Notes under the pieces: generated by a model
Database searches by the model: none
Told to the model about the DNA's origin: nothing
What the model saw: only the letters and a program-made list of their open reading frames with translations
In this document: positions 1-13,682 of the stretch, one piece after another
Layout: each line of letters starts with the position of its first letter
Position numbering within the stretch: the first letter of the stretch is position 1
Program-made: the position numbers and the translations under genes
Source of the DNA: Gyrodactylus bullatarudis
Lineage: Eukaryota > Platyhelminthes > Monogenea > Gyrodactylidea > Gyrodactylidae
Reading direction: 5' to 3'
Assembly (NCBI GenBank): GCA_012064415.1
Contig: SSNU01000226.1
Coordinates: forward strand, 62,001-126,000
DNA length: 64,000 bases

Positions 1-2
1 CA

Positions 3-3000
3 TGTCAAGTTTGCTCGACTGATGATGATGTCTTCGATTTGGCCATAAAACATCTGCAGGAAGTATTCTTAAAGAGGGTCGGAATTTATGATTTACGATT
101 TCGTGTTGGCTCAGGACAGGCATTCTATAATAACGAAGGCCAGTTGATGAAATTGGATAAAACTGATGAGAATATCTTTTCCCATACTCCCTCTGTGTCG
201 GATGATTCAAAATCTAATGATACTGAAAATTCCCTCCTAGTTGATGAACTTTTAGGCTTTCAAGCCTTTGGTATTAGTACTGAAGTATTTGCCTACGATG
301 TGGGTCGTTACAGATTTAGTCTCATGCAACCTATACCTCGTCTTCTTGCTGCCATGAATGGTCTTGCCCTGGAAATGGGCAAAGATGTTGATCTCTTAAA
401 GTTACAGGATAAGGTATGTTAATTATTTAATTGTTCTTATGACAGAAATTCGCCAATTTACTGCTTGAAAGACCTCTACAAGTGTTTGCATTTATCTCTC
501 AATGTAATGCCAATCTATGGGTTCGCAATGGTGTTGGCATCATGAATTATGTGAGTATTCATCAGAAAATATTTCAAATTGTAAAATGTTAAACATAATT
601 CTTTTGTATTAGCTAACGACACTTACATGTCATCAAGTTAGGTCAGAGACAATCGATCGAGATTTCCAGTTAATACAACAAATCTCTGCTTTCTTTCCTC
701 CAGATGAACTTCATTTCAGGATACTACACAAGTTCAATCTTATCAACTATTTATTGTGAGTTTGAATAAAAAAAATAATTCTTTAAATTTTGTTATATTT
801 TTTAAATATCTAACTTTATCATAGACAAAAGGATTCAGAACCTCTTGCTGGCCGAGTCGCTTCAATGGTCATGTATTTGAGAATAATTCTCAATATAGTT
901 TCTGATCGTTTTAGACCTTCTGTTGGATACTTTGACTCCAAAAGAATAGCTGCAAACAAAAGTCGTCTGTTACATTACAAATCAGATAAACCTCTAATAC
1001 CAGTTCATATTGAAGAAAAGAATCCAGTTCTAATGGAAGATTTAATTCACTTTTTATCCATAAAACGCATCACGTATTCTGAATTGATAATGAACCTGCC
1101 CATTAGACCTGGTAATTCAATAATAACTAAGAATCGTGGTGCAAGAAATCCTCAAAAATCTTTAACTAATCGAAGAGCACATAGAGATATGCGGGATGAA
1201 GAATTGCAGTTAATTTTACCTGAAATCACTGTCACATCTAAAGTCAACGATAAACAGGTGTTCGAGTTAAAACCAGAAATCGCTTTTTGCCGTTTCAATA
1301 GATTCTACTATCAAAATCATTCTTCAGACCAAATGTCTGTAAGTTTTCACTTTACTTTTCCAAGTTTTATAAAATGAATTCTCAGACATTGCTTATGCAA
1401 AGATTAGAATTACAAATTTAAACTAATTGTTTTGCTCGTAATTATGAAAAAATTACCAAAAATTAAAGTCCAAATCTTTTTTTATTGTCTATAAGGGGTA
1501 TAAAGAGTTACATCAGCATGATTTCTTGTCATAGAGAAAATATTTTTTAAAATTATGAAAATAACTTTCCATTGTATCTCGATATCTCTCATAGATTACA
1601 AGATAACTCGATTTATAACCAAAAAGGGCAATCTAATCCATCATTTTGAATAGTAATTCAGTTTTATATTACAAATTCTGAAAATGAAGGGTTGTTAACA
1701 CTTTGAAATTTATAAGTATTTATTTTTTTCCACCAACAGGCTGAAGAAACAGTTAAAATTCAAGTGAACAAACTCAAGAATCACGAGAATTTAACAAAGG
1801 AGGAAAAAGATGCTTTCGAATCTTTTCCTCCCCTCCCCCCAGCACCTGTACCAGTATTCTCCTTTAACTCTGAATTCGCAGAAATTTTAAATGTTATCCG
1901 GTGTCCTACATTCATTAGAGTTATTCGACATTCTCTTGATATTGGCATGCAATATCGCCGATTATCCAACTGGTGGAGTCATGATATTAGTGATCTCATT
2001 CTACACATTATTCAAATTGCACTCTACGAAGATGATTTTGAGGCAGAGTAAGATCTCTATAGAATCGTAATCGATTCGTTTGAAAATACTTGTTATTTCT
2101 CTATAGATTGACTGGTAACTATCCCTTTTTGGAGGCATGCGAAGCTATTTCAATGAACAATGAAACGGAAGAGGAATTGAAAAAGTTGGAAAAATCACAA
2201 TTTTGGCTCAAGCCTAGACAAAAGCCTTCTGAGCCAATTTTAAAAGCTGACTGGAAGGAGTAAGTTAAGAGTAAATTTTAACCTTTTGTCCCATTTCAAA
2301 TTTAATATTCTAGTAATTGCATTGTATCGAGACTTCATAGTATGCTCGAAGAAGATGATGGCAATAATTCTCTTATTGTTTGGACTTTGAATTTGTGGAA
2401 AAAAATAGCTTATAAGAGATTAAATCTCTCAATGGATGACAATGAAATCGTCAATCCCGAGGTTGGTTTTTCTCCATTAAATATTAACACTACTTATTTA
2501 TTTATTCAATAAATAAAAAGAATTTAATACCAATGAAAAAATCGAATACGTTTAAGAGAATTTCGTATGTCATATGTCTGATTTCCCACAAGATTTAGTC
2601 CAGTAATTCGTTACTTTGCGTTTATGAGCGAATGAAAAATCCGCCATGCATGATAATTTTTTAGCTTGTGTTCCTGCTAGTTATTTGCCAAAGTCAATAG
2701 AATTTTAAAACTTCAATACTAGGATTTTCAATTTGTAATATTATTATTTAAAATTTCTTTTAATTTTCATAGAAGTCTACGGTTGAAAATGACATTAAAT
2801 CAGAATTGAAAAAGAAACGAGACTCAATCTACTCCATGATGTTACAGCAACAAAAACAGGCTGTGTCAAACTTTCTTCAGTTCATGTCTGATGATGATGA
2901 TGAAGATAAAGATTTAGACGATCAATCTGTAATTGAGAGTGAAATAAAGTCAATTGCCCTAGGTCCCAATAGACAATTGAATCAGGATCTGTTATCAGAT

Positions 3001-6000
3001 AAGCCTTCATCAACATCTACTGAGAGTACTGTTTGTAACTTGTGTCTGGAGGAAACTTCGTTGTCCCTTGAAACACCTTACAATAAAAAGTTACTAATGA
3101 ATGCATATGTTTGCCGTAGTAACGCATTGTCAGTTAGGCCAGAGACAAAATCTTCTCATTGGGAAGATAATGAAAAGGAAGTTTCCGATACAAGTCTTGT
3201 AGTCAAGAATAAGATGAAAAAATTACTTGAAACAGCTGCAATCCAATCATGCACTTCAATGTTAAGTCCATTCGAGATGGGCTTCTGTCATTTACCATGG
3301 AGTCTTCAAGAAGTTCATCGAATTCATTTTCTCACCAAAAAGTATCTTTCCAGGCTTAAATCCTCTAAAACGAGTCAAAACAACGATCCTAGAAAGCTAT
3401 TCGAAGTAGGCAGGATTCCTATACCTGGGAAAATCAATAATCAGTCATTATTTACTAGTCAAATGTTATATAGAGGTAAACTATCAAATTCTTTTTGATA
3501 TTTTATAATTTTCAATTAACATTTATTTAGATGGTTTTGAAGAGGCCGAAGAATATTGGTATTCACAATTGGATAAAAACTACAAGTATCTCGAACCAAC
3601 TTCAGACTCATCTCCATTACCCATAAGAGACAGTGTTAATTATCTTGCTGAGCTGCAAAGTATTGGCTGCTTTAACCCGGCTAAAGATGGCAAAATCATG
3701 AATGTTCTCGGTGTATGGCGAGAAAATGACCAATTTTTCGATCCAGATAAATCTCTTCCTTTAGTTCAACCTCGAGTTACCTCCTCTATTGAACAATATC
3801 CTATTCTTGCCATATGCCCACATGCTATGCATCCAGAATGTAAAGAACGCTACGGACTTCAGCAAAAGAACCATATCTCTGAACTCAATCGTCGTCGTAA
3901 TAATTTGAGCTCATTCGAATTTCGATGTCCATTATGTAAAGCAATTTCTCTCGTTGATCTGCCCATGTTTGGCCCTCTTCATTCGATTGAAAAAGCATCA
4001 AAATTATGGTACAAGTTATCTTTCAACTCTGAACGAATGAGCTTGACCAGTTTCATTACAAACTTGAGGAGTTGGAGTAATAAGAAGCATACATGTATTC
4101 ACACTGAGATCTACAAAATCCAAGCAAGTTTTTCTCAAATAATCTTAGTATTCAATTTTAAAATAACAAAATTTTATTTCAGAATATTAAGACCATATAT
4201 GGCTTTACAGATTTAATCTTGGATTACGCAAATCTAGCTTGCACCATCAAGAAGCAGGAGGATTTCTTGAAATTATCTGAAGAGGAGAGAACCAATAAAA
4301 AGAATCAATATATTGAAAAACGTAAAGAAATCGCTAGTACAGTCAGCAAAATTTTGAAGAGAATTCGCTATACCTTGCATAACAAGTCAAAGTCGTCAAG
4401 TTTCACCGATTTCACATCTGTTCCTGAAGATAGGCGTAAAGAATTTGAAATTAAAATTATGGATATCATATCTACCCTTCCCCAAGATACTTTACATCAT
4501 CAAGCATTGTTCAGAACTAGTTCAAACTTCTCTGTCAGCAATTCTCTATGGACAATGATCCAAAAGATTTCCTCGAACCTTAAACCTCATTCTCTTTTTG
4601 AGATTATCCATCGACCATTTATTCATTTGAATTCGGAGAGTAGATCCGATCGTCGACATGATGTCTATCCAGAAGTTCTCCCAGAATCTCCAGAAGATTG
4701 TAGTTCTGACAAATCCCATGAATGGAAATACAATGTGCCAAAGCTATCCAAGCATAATGCGACTGCTCCTAGTTTCCTCGAGTCTTTTAAAGAATTTCTC
4801 CATAGACTCTCCTATCTAGAGGAGAAAATTGAAGGTCTTGAAGAAATTCTTCCTGAAGCTCAAACCTCAGAGGATATCGATTTAGATGATTTTCTTCCAG
4901 GCGAGGATGAAAATTCGGATTCTACACAGAATACTTTTGATAAGATTGTTGAGATTCGATTGATTCTTAATTCAGTCATGAAACAGGCTGTTCTTTTGTT
5001 AAATAGTGCTCAATGTGACTGGCGAAATCTTCGCCAAATTGTCTCAAACACTTTCAACTTGTGGGAGAAGAACATACGGCTTTATGATTGGCATTCAAAC
5101 TTTTTCAATGGTCAGATTTCTGAATATAACGTCTTGTGTTTGAAACACCTGCTCAAGTCAAGTCTTATTGCTCATGCAAAGTTTGCTCCTGTGTCTCGTG
5201 GCTGTCCAAACACTTATAGCTGTGAAAATTTAAAGTGTTGGCCAAATCGTCGTGATGACTCAATTAATTGGTGGTGGTGGACTCTCATTTGCCCCCTGGA
5301 AGATGTTCTAAATGACCAGGAATCCAAAAAAGAAAACGAGTTTGAATACGCCTGTCATCAACCTGACAATTCATCTGCTGCCTTTATATTTGAAACAGTC
5401 AATAGAATATCTGCTACTGAAGATGCTGAAAACCTTTGGGGACTTTTGATTCCCTCACATGAAAATTCAGATTCATCACTATTTATTTTAAGAGTAATGA
5501 CATCCTGCTTGGACTTTATCGGATCTCCAATTGGTGTTAACCAAGTCGGTGAGGATATAGTTCCTGGCCTGCCAAATCCCAATCATCTACCACCTCTATT
5601 TACCGGTGAAGATGGATTCTTTGAATTTTCTCTTATCGTTGATGTTGACATTACGTCACTATTCATCAATTTACTCTATCTTAGACCGGGTCTGGAAAAT
5701 TTCACTTACAAATCTTGCTGTTGTAAGAGTGAGAATAACACCCTTGGCTTTTGTTGTGATGATGGGAGGTTACGTATTCCAACTGGAGATTACTATGAAT
5801 CATACTTGACAAAAATATGTTATCTAGCAGTTCTCGTTCAAGCATTGCTGTCATGGAAACCTAATTCTCCTAGTTACATAGCTCCTTTTAGAGACTATGA
5901 AATCAAATCAGCCAGAAAATCTGGTTGGTATTCGCACAAGGTAATGTTTTCTGGTTGAATATTAATTTTATGATCTAATTTTACTCATCCTTTTTATAGA

Positions 6001-7276
6001 TACTGAAAATTTGGAAACGTCTTAGAGTTCTTTCCGGTCTTGAAGATGATCTCCCTGAAGAATGTGATAAGAAGCTCTTGATTCAGAATCTCTCGGATCA
6101 TGTTAGAACTCGAATTATTCCATTTTTACGTCTTGCAACTTTTATTATATCAATTATTACTGAGGTACCTTTGCCAGAGGGCCTCAAAAAATCTTATGAA
6201 ATATCTGATTCTGGTGAGTAATCTTTTTCGCTTTAAAAATCATATTTTGAGCTTGCTGACTGAAAGCCATGCTAGTGTAAAAAGAACCGACGATAATAGA
6301 GCTTTATTTTCTAACACTAGCATGCCTTCCAGTTAGTAAGCTCAAAATATTTCTGATACAACTTCTTCTGTCCGGTAAAATCATATTTAATATTTTTCTT
6401 TCAGATGAATTATCCCTCATGCTCAGTTATCTTGACCTTCCCGAGAGTTTAGAAGATCTGACTATAATTCTCAGTGAGAAAGAAAAGTCTGAAGATGACG
6501 AAGAAATCCAGCGTTCATCAAGGGAATCTCCCGATTTAGATGATTCCTTCACTCTACTCAAACTTATCACATCTTGGGCTCTTCAGGTGAGAAATTGTGT
6601 CTCTCGACGTCTTAATCAAGCTCTCAATAGAAGATATAAGCTGCTACCTAGTCAATATGCTAATGATGAATACAAAATTGAAGCATCTCAGCCAGAAGAA
6701 ATGCAAAAAATTCTTGAGAAAAACCAAGTGAAACCCCTTCTCAGTATTGACACCTCTCCTGACATTAACACACCAAAGTTGATAGACTTACCAAAAGAAT
6801 ATTCTGAAATTTTAGCTCTTGCCTCAGAGTATCTCTGTCTTAGTAGTGGTCAGAATAATTCAAATCCTTGTTTGTGCTTAGTATGCGGTCATATTGCCTG
6901 CCTTGCATGTTATGGTTGTAAAGTATTTGAAAAGACTCCTCGATCAGTTGAAAACTCATTTCTCAGTGGCTCTGAGCGTGATTACAACATAAACAGCATG
7001 CAGGCCCATATAAGAACACATCATTCTGGATATGCTGTTGTTCTAAAGATTTATAGTTGTCGTGTTATAATGCTCTCAGATCAAGCCAGGAGAATAACTC
7101 ACCTACCAGAAATATATCGAGATGTTTTCGGTGAACCTGATGTAGATCTTAAACGTGGCAACGTTCTCTATCTAGTCGATAAGGAATATCAAAAATTAAA
7201 CCAAACCTGGCTATCCCATCAGAAAATACTTCTTTCCTCTTCGGAAATCCATACAACCTTTATGGAGCTCATGTGA
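3..7276 (+). CDS. UBR1/UBR2-like: UBR1/UBR2-type E3 ubiquitin ligase (N-recognin), 5' end outside window
   Basis: This is the C-terminal part of an N-degron-recognising RING E3 that ubiquitinates proteins with destabilising N-termini. Exons inferred: <3-413, 446-550, 613-755, 825-1338, 1740-2047, 2107-2259, 2314-2461, 2773-3475, 3531-4123, 4183-5940, 6000-6213, 6405-7276. Joined, they give about 1,973 residues; the UBR box and ClpS-like domain would lie upstream. The family is shown by an IALGP segment before a RING-H2 (CNLC near 3035, CPHAMHPEC near 3815, FRCPLC near 3920), the proline run FPPLPPAPVP, and a C-terminal cap with CLVCGH, HIRTHHSG and DLKRGNVLYL near 6870-7190. The stretch from RING to C-terminus is about 1,000 residues, against roughly 540 in the human proteins; exon 10 alone is 586 codons and includes an acidic segment near 4850-4920. 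Intron 1 is only 32 nt and intron 9 uses a GC donor. UBR3 is an alternative, but the region before the RING fits UBR1/2 better. Confidence 0.88.
6242..6350. repeat. Small inverted-repeat element (MITE-like) in UBR intron 11
   Basis: Two 37-bp arms (6242-6278 and 6314-6350) are inverted copies with about 33 matching positions, around a 35-bp centre that contains an AGCTTTATT block. It fills most of the 191-bp intron between exons 11 and 12. A relative with a decayed left arm lies at about 17905-18030 in another gene's intron. Confidence 0.7.
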
Positions 7277-7485
7277 ATAGAGGAAAAACCCTTTTTTCTG
7301 GATGTACATTGTTAATTATTATAACCTAAGCTTTCTCTCTATATTTTCATCCTTCAGCCTGATATCAATGTCCTTTACATAAAAATAAGAAGAAACCTCT
7401 AACTATATAGATCTGAGTCAAAAATCAAGAAGAAACTCAAACAAACTCCCCACTTAACCAAACCTATGTGGAATCGCTTTTTTTC

Positions 7486-7491
7486 AATAAA
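7486..7491 (+). promoter_or_regulatory. Candidate poly(A) signal of the UBR gene
   Basis: An AATAAA lies 210 bp after the UBR stop codon and 71 bp before the first ATG of the next gene. The whole intergenic space is only 285 bp, so the 3' end of the UBR gene and the 5' region of the RalBP1-like gene are tightly packed. Confidence 0.5.
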
Positions 7492-7561
7492 TACAAGTTT
7501 CCAAGATTAAATTTACACTCTTCTCATTTCATTTTTCATCAACTTTGAACAAAATCTTTAA

Positions 7562-10500
7562 ATGAACATTTCTTATTTTAGACCTTATTGGATGAATGTT
7601 TTGGGGGATGTCATGGCGAATGATTCAAAGTCAATGTCGACTAGTGGCAGCAAGAAAGACTCCCTGACAAACACAGGTGAAAAGAAAAATCTCTCCTTCA
7701 AACTGACCAAGAGCAAATCAAAGCGTCACAGTGCCACTTTAGATTTGGTCAAGACTCCCAATTACAACAACAACCATACTTTACCGAGAGATCCCAAAGA
7801 CTATTGTTATTCCCAGTTGAATGAGATGAATGCTGGTAAGCCCTCGCCAAAGACTGTATTAACTTCAAATTTGGCTGCTTCTGCACTTAGTTCTCTCCCG
7901 ACATCACATGCCATTCCCAATGTTATTTCCTTGCCTAGGGGTGGAAAGGCTTCTGTCGTAAAAATGTCCAAAAAGAAGAAAAATCTCATTAAAAAGGGAC
8001 TTACTCCTTCAAAGAATGATGAAATCCTTTTTGGTGTACTTTTAGATCAGACAATTCTTCGAGATCCTAGCCATGATGGAATTCCATTACCTGCATTTCT
8101 ACGTTATGCCTTTGATTATGTTGAAAATTATGGCCTCTATCTCGAAGGTATCTACAGAGTGAGTTCTTTTTTTCTCTATGAAAATTTATAAACTGAAAAT
8201 CATTCTGACAATGAAATCGCTATTTATTCTGGTGAAATGTGTTTAGGAAAACATACATTTTTGGGAAGTTTGATGTCTAACAATTTGGTATTCGCAAAGA
8301 TATGAAAAAAATCGTCATTATTGGGGAAAATCGAGCTGTATCTAAAATTTTTAATTGACACGAAAAGAAATGACTAAAAATTAAAAAAGCTATTTTTGCT
8401 TTAAAATGGCAAGTTAATTGGTTTTCTCAATTTTCCGATATTGAGATGTTTTTTTTCTAATTTTCAAGAAGTCCATTTTTTCTTTGCTGCTTTCAAGAAA
8501 TCATGCAACAAGGTTTTTTCTTTATAAAAATTTATTCCATTTTCAACATTAGACTTGTTGATAAATTTCACATTGCTAAAACAATTTTAGATCATTCTAG
8601 GACAGACATTACTCTAGTATTATTAACAGATTAGAAAATATTTTTAATAACTATTATATCTTAAAACCTATTTCAATAACGAGTAAAATAAATCAAACAC
8701 TTATTTCTCTGGGATCAAACTCAAAAGAAATATTTGCTAAAAATAATGGATATATAGATTTTCTGAATTCTCAAGATTACACTCCTTCAATAGTGATTTA
8801 TACATTTTCTAAATTCTTCAATTGATTTCTCTTGAAAGCTTAATAACAACGTATTAATTGAATATTGATTCGGCTAAATTCATCTAGCTCTATTTTATTT
8901 AAGAATATATGAAGGAAAAATCTTCATAGTCGAATGCATATTTAAGCAAAAATGTAAACTATTTAAAGAAACTGTAATTACACAAGAAGTAATAATAATC
9001 AAAATTTAGAAATTACATATTTCCATTTATTATTTTTTTGTTTATCTTCTTTAAATGAACAATTATTTTTTTTGTTTTGATAAAAGCTACTTTAAAGTAA
9101 ATAAGAGAATTTTATTTTTTCTAAAATGCTACATTTATAATAAGTGCTTTATTCAATGACAAATAATCTATTCATTCAAGGTTCCTGGCGTTAAATCGCA
9201 ACTTCAGTCAATGGTTAATTATTTAAATCGTGGCGTTGCTTTTCCCAATTTGCCTCCTACTTCAGCTACATACCTCAATAAACAATTTACAAACATTTCC
9301 AATCAAACTTATAAATCTTCAAAGTCATCCGATGGAAACAAAACTAATTTTGAGTTTAAAGAGTCATCAACCTCATCGCCATCTGTATCAATCCAGCAGA
9401 CTCATCATAGGTCATCTTCCATGGCTTATAGTGATAAAAATAATTGTGAAAAGACACCACCTCATGACCCATATGTTATTGCCTGTTTGATAAAATTTTT
9501 CTTTCGTTCGCTTCCAAAGGATTCTTTCTTATCAAAGAGCCTACGAGATGCTTGTGAAGCTGCCTGTGACTTGGGAAGTAAGCGCGAAGCAATGGAAAAA
9601 ATAGGCCTACTTATTCATTCACAGTTACAACGTTCCCAAAAGTATTTATTAGCCTGGACCCTGCAAAATCTTATGAGAGTGGTCAATTTTTCAGGGAATA
9701 ATTTGATGAACCTACAAAATCTTGTCACTGTAATGGCCCCTTGTCTAGGTTTTTCACATCGATTACTAGAAATACTGTTGACACCAGATCACCATGATAA
9801 TAGTAAGTTTATGATTTTTGACTATAATTTGAGAAAATCTATAAAATCAAAACAATAATTTAGAGTTTATTGCTATAACTGGATGGGACACAGAATCAGA
9901 GAACTCATCTTATGAGAGTTGGCAAAATCACGATCCAACGGCTTCAACAATTCAGGTACCACATTGGCTTTTCCCAGATAAAGCATTTCGTTATCGTCCC
10001 TATGTTCCCCCGCTACTTCCAATGAATTTCATTAGTGATAACAAAACATTAGTTCTCAAAAGTCTCTCTGTCGATGCTTTTATAGAGCAAGTGGAAGAAA
10101 TTGAAGAACTCAATCAAGAATTATCAAAACAACTGTCACTTTTAAGTTGGATTCAACTGACACTTGCAAAAGATGGCAAAATTGACAAGATAAAGGAGAA
10201 TTTCCTCTGGGAAGTAAGTTCATATTAAATCAAATTCATAATTTAACATTTATTTTGTTCTTGAAAAATTGGAAGAAGCCAAGAATGGATCCAACTTTAG
10301 TCGGATTTCCTTAAAATTGTGAAATATGATTCCAATGATTTGCTGAAATATTTAAAATCTTGCTTATAGGTATATTGGTCACTTTCCGTCTTGGTAATGA
10401 ATTTTTCAAATCTTTAACATTTATAATTTTTTATACAGGTCCAAAGAGTTGTTACACAAATGAAACGCAAGAAGGCCCTGTTGGATTTAACTGATCCAGA

Positions 10501-13500
10501 ATTGATCAAAAATGAAATAACTCGAATTCAAAATCAACTAGACAAATTCTATGATGTTGTTGGAACCGAAAGAGATGTATTGTCATCTCAAAACTCTTCT
10601 GTTTCCTCAGTATCAATGATCAAAAATGATACTGTCAATAATAATAAAGGTTTGTTAAATCGGAAATTTTATTCTAAGCAGTAATTATGACAATTTTTTT
10701 CAGTACTAGAAGCCGAATCAGAGATCTGGTGCCTTCAAAGGACAATAACTTTGTTGAAGCGTCGGTTAAGGTATTACGAAAAGCTGAATGAGTTGGTCAA
10801 AGAAGCTGAAAACGTAGATATTTCCGATAGTAACCCCGAGAATCTACAGAGAGATCCTCATCAATCATTCGGAAGCCATATTCTCAATCCCACCCCTTTG
10901 GAGAATATTGATGAAGAAGAGGTTCTTAATTTGACCTTGAGAAAGTTACCTTTCGAACAAATGAAATCACGACTGGTGGATAAATCTTTGAAACATACTA
11001 GTCAACAAAAGGTCTCTGAAAAATCATCTGATAGTATTATTATTGATGAAATACAAATGGAAGACAGACCTGTTACACAAGTACCAATGATCCATCCAGA
11101 TGATTTGCCTCTTGATCCGATTATTTTAGAGACAATACCAAGTCGAAATAAAATAGACTTACCTATTGTACCTCCAAGACCAAAACAGAGTCCATCGAAT
11201 GAAAAAGAAAATATCCTTCGTGATCAAACGCGTTCTCTTGGTCAGAATGGAAGTGCTTTCAAGCCTATCCCTATGTCAACGAGTAATATTCGTCCCAAGA
11301 CCCTATATCAAAATGATCCCGAAAATAAAAAATTAGTCAAGTTGGAATCTCGCTTCCTCGAACTTCTAACTCTTAATACAGACTTGAAGCAGAGAGTTCA
11401 TGCTGAACGTGAAGAGATTGATAGAATCAAATCTCAAATCCAAGAAATGCTACGCAGCGGCCAAGGTCACGCTCGAAAGTATTATGCTAATCATTTGGCC
11501 ATGGGCAAGCTATTACGACAAAGTAGCTGTTTAAAATCTCTTGATAAGCTGACTAATATTGACGGAACACTCTCTTCGAAATTAATCGATAAGAATGAAC
11601 TTCTTGAATGGGATCTTAACCATGAGTCAAATGTTAATCCATATTCCAAACTTGTCAATGAAAGAGTCAACGAGGAAGATAATAACAGTGGTAAGACATT
11701 CTGAAAGGTGTATTTTCTAAACTTTAATTTCACTCTTTTTATATCATTAAAGGTTTATCAAATGGTTCTAAAATCAACAACAATGACATTGATGGTGATA
11801 ATGAAGATGACCTGGATAATATGATGTCTCTTAGTGAAGAGTCTGACTTTGACGAAGATGATGATGAGGATGATGAGGAAGAAGACGCTGATATTGAAGG
11901 TAAAAGATTAGTTTCAATACAGAGTACTACAAATCGGACTTTTTTTCTACTCAATGATATTTTCCACTTTTGTAGATTAATTTGATTGATGAATTACTAC
12001 GACTGTTATCTTTATTCTTTATTTTTGAGTGTTAACGAATAGAGACTTGTCAATGAAAATATTTTACAGAAGCAAAATTTTTTTACGCTTTTGATACTTC
12101 AAGGACTACTGTATCCTAATTGAGATAGATTTCTTTCCTACAAGTTGCTTAAATAGGCATAAAATTGATTTGAAGTTGAGGATTTCCGAAATGAATAGAT
12201 AAATTTTCAACTTAGACTTTGAATAGCTCAGAAACTAGAAAAGTCAAAGGATACTTCCATTCTACTCCTTTGTTAAGAATTAATTCCTGAACAAGATAAT
12301 CTCATTTCTGTCTTGTTGTCGGGTTTTCAGTTTTTACTGAATAATCGAAAACTCTATTGTAGAATTTTTTTTAAGAAGCACTTATCTGAAATCAGCTAAA
12401 AAATCTCTTCAAAAGTGAAAAATATCATTTCAGAAATTTTTTCGATCTGTTTAAGATGTAAGCTAACTATTAGAATGCATTAATTGAGCCTGTTCATTGG
12501 TTCATTTCAGAGCTCAAAAGGAAGACGCTATAGAATTACAGAATTGAAAGCAAAAATGATGTACTAAGGAAAGGGCTCAAATTAGGTCAAAATTTTAACC
12601 GGTGTAGATTCTGAAAAAAAGTTCCAATGAATGTATCAAATAGTCATTGAGCTTTGTTTTCGATATTTAATTCAACTTGAGCTGTCTCTCTAGGGAATAT
12701 ATACTTGTGATAATTTTGCATTAAGCAAGCAAAAGGGACAAGTTAATAAATTTTCTCTTCTATATGATTCAATCGCTTCTCAGCCATGTTGTATTTTGGT
12801 CTGTATTTAACTACCTTTGCTCTAGAGGCCTAAGACAATTTAATCGTTTTGATAAATTTCTATCTATAGAACTCGATGCATTCAAATATAAAAAGATAGT
12901 CAAAAAGCAAGCTCTATTTTGTTCAAAACTACAGACTTTACTTTCTCTCAAGTTCCATTACAGAATGAAAAACTATTCTTGTTAAGAATAAATTCAAATT
13001 GCTCAATCTATCCTAATATAATAATAATATGCTATGTAGTTTTGAGAAAAAATATTTCCTCCTCTATCAAATCAATATCTCGATCTACCCCTTGAAATTG
13101 TTTCCTTAGTGAAGAAAAGTAAAAATAAAAAGATTTCCTACATAACATATATACATGCTCATTCACAAAAAATTGAAATACTTCATTCAAAAGAGAAAAA
13201 AATCACTCTTGAGGTCTTGAGAATCAAGTCATTAAATATTATTGATGGGGATTTCTCCAAACACTTCTACTCCACTGACTTTATTGTGTATTTTTATGCT
13301 CCGACACTTTTTACGCTAGAAGCAAAATAGACTTGGTAATCAACTGAACGAATCAATACGTTTTTTTGTTTCTTACTCTTGAAAGAATTAAAAAACTTTC
13401 TTATTGAAGGGAACAAATATTGAAATTATTTAACTGTAAAGAAAATATCTGAAATCTAAAATATTTCCACCCCTAGGTTCCAGTTTATCGAACAGCAATC

Positions 13501-13682
13501 ACGAAAATTCCGGCAAGAAAAGTTACATTGTTGATGAATACGAATTGGCTGCTCAACTTCACCAGCTTGTCAAGGATAATGTTGAGCTAGAAAATTTAAA
13601 TAGTGAATACTTGAAAAAGATTCAAGAAGAGCGAAGCAAATGTTCAGAGATTAAAGTCCTCATTAAAGCCAACCAGCGTTGA
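7562..13682 (+). CDS. RALBP1-like: RalA-binding protein 1-like RhoGAP (RLIP76 family)
   Basis: This is a Ral effector with a GTPase-activating domain for Rho-family GTPases, acting in endocytosis and signalling in the human protein. Exons: 7562-8158, 9181-9802, 9864-10213, 10439-10649, 10704-11690, 11753-11899, 13477-13682 (1,039 residues; the human protein has 655). The N-terminus is rich in Lys and Ser. The RhoGAP domain starts near residue 157; the arginine finger is in GIYR (R199, the last codon of exon 1), followed by FFFRSLP and NLQNLVTVMAP. About 65 low-complexity residues interrupt it after LNKQ. Next come the Ral-binding coiled coil (LWEVQRVVTQMKRK), a second coil (IWCLQRTITLLKRRLRYYEK), an acidic exon 6 and a C-terminal coil. 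The start is uncertain: ATGs at 7562, 7592 and 7613 are in frame, and TTATTTTAG just before 7583 looks like a splice acceptor, so translation may begin at 7592 or 7613 after an upstream non-coding exon. Confidence 0.9.
8159..9180 (+). other. Intron 1 of the RalBP1-like gene
   Basis: This 1,022-bp AT-rich intron starts GTGAGT and ends TTCATTCAAG. I see no coding segment, RNA gene or clear mobile element in it. Confidence 0.6.
11900..13476 (+). repeat. Intron 6 of the RalBP1-like gene, holding a dispersed repeat
   Basis: This is a 1,577-bp intron. Its part at about 12050-12250 resembles, in opposite orientation, about 47200-47600 in an intron of the SLC17 gene; the shared core reads TACGCTTTTGATACTTCAAG. 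The open frames at 12764-12985 and 13109-13330 have no recognisable protein and are taken as chance. Confidence 0.5.
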
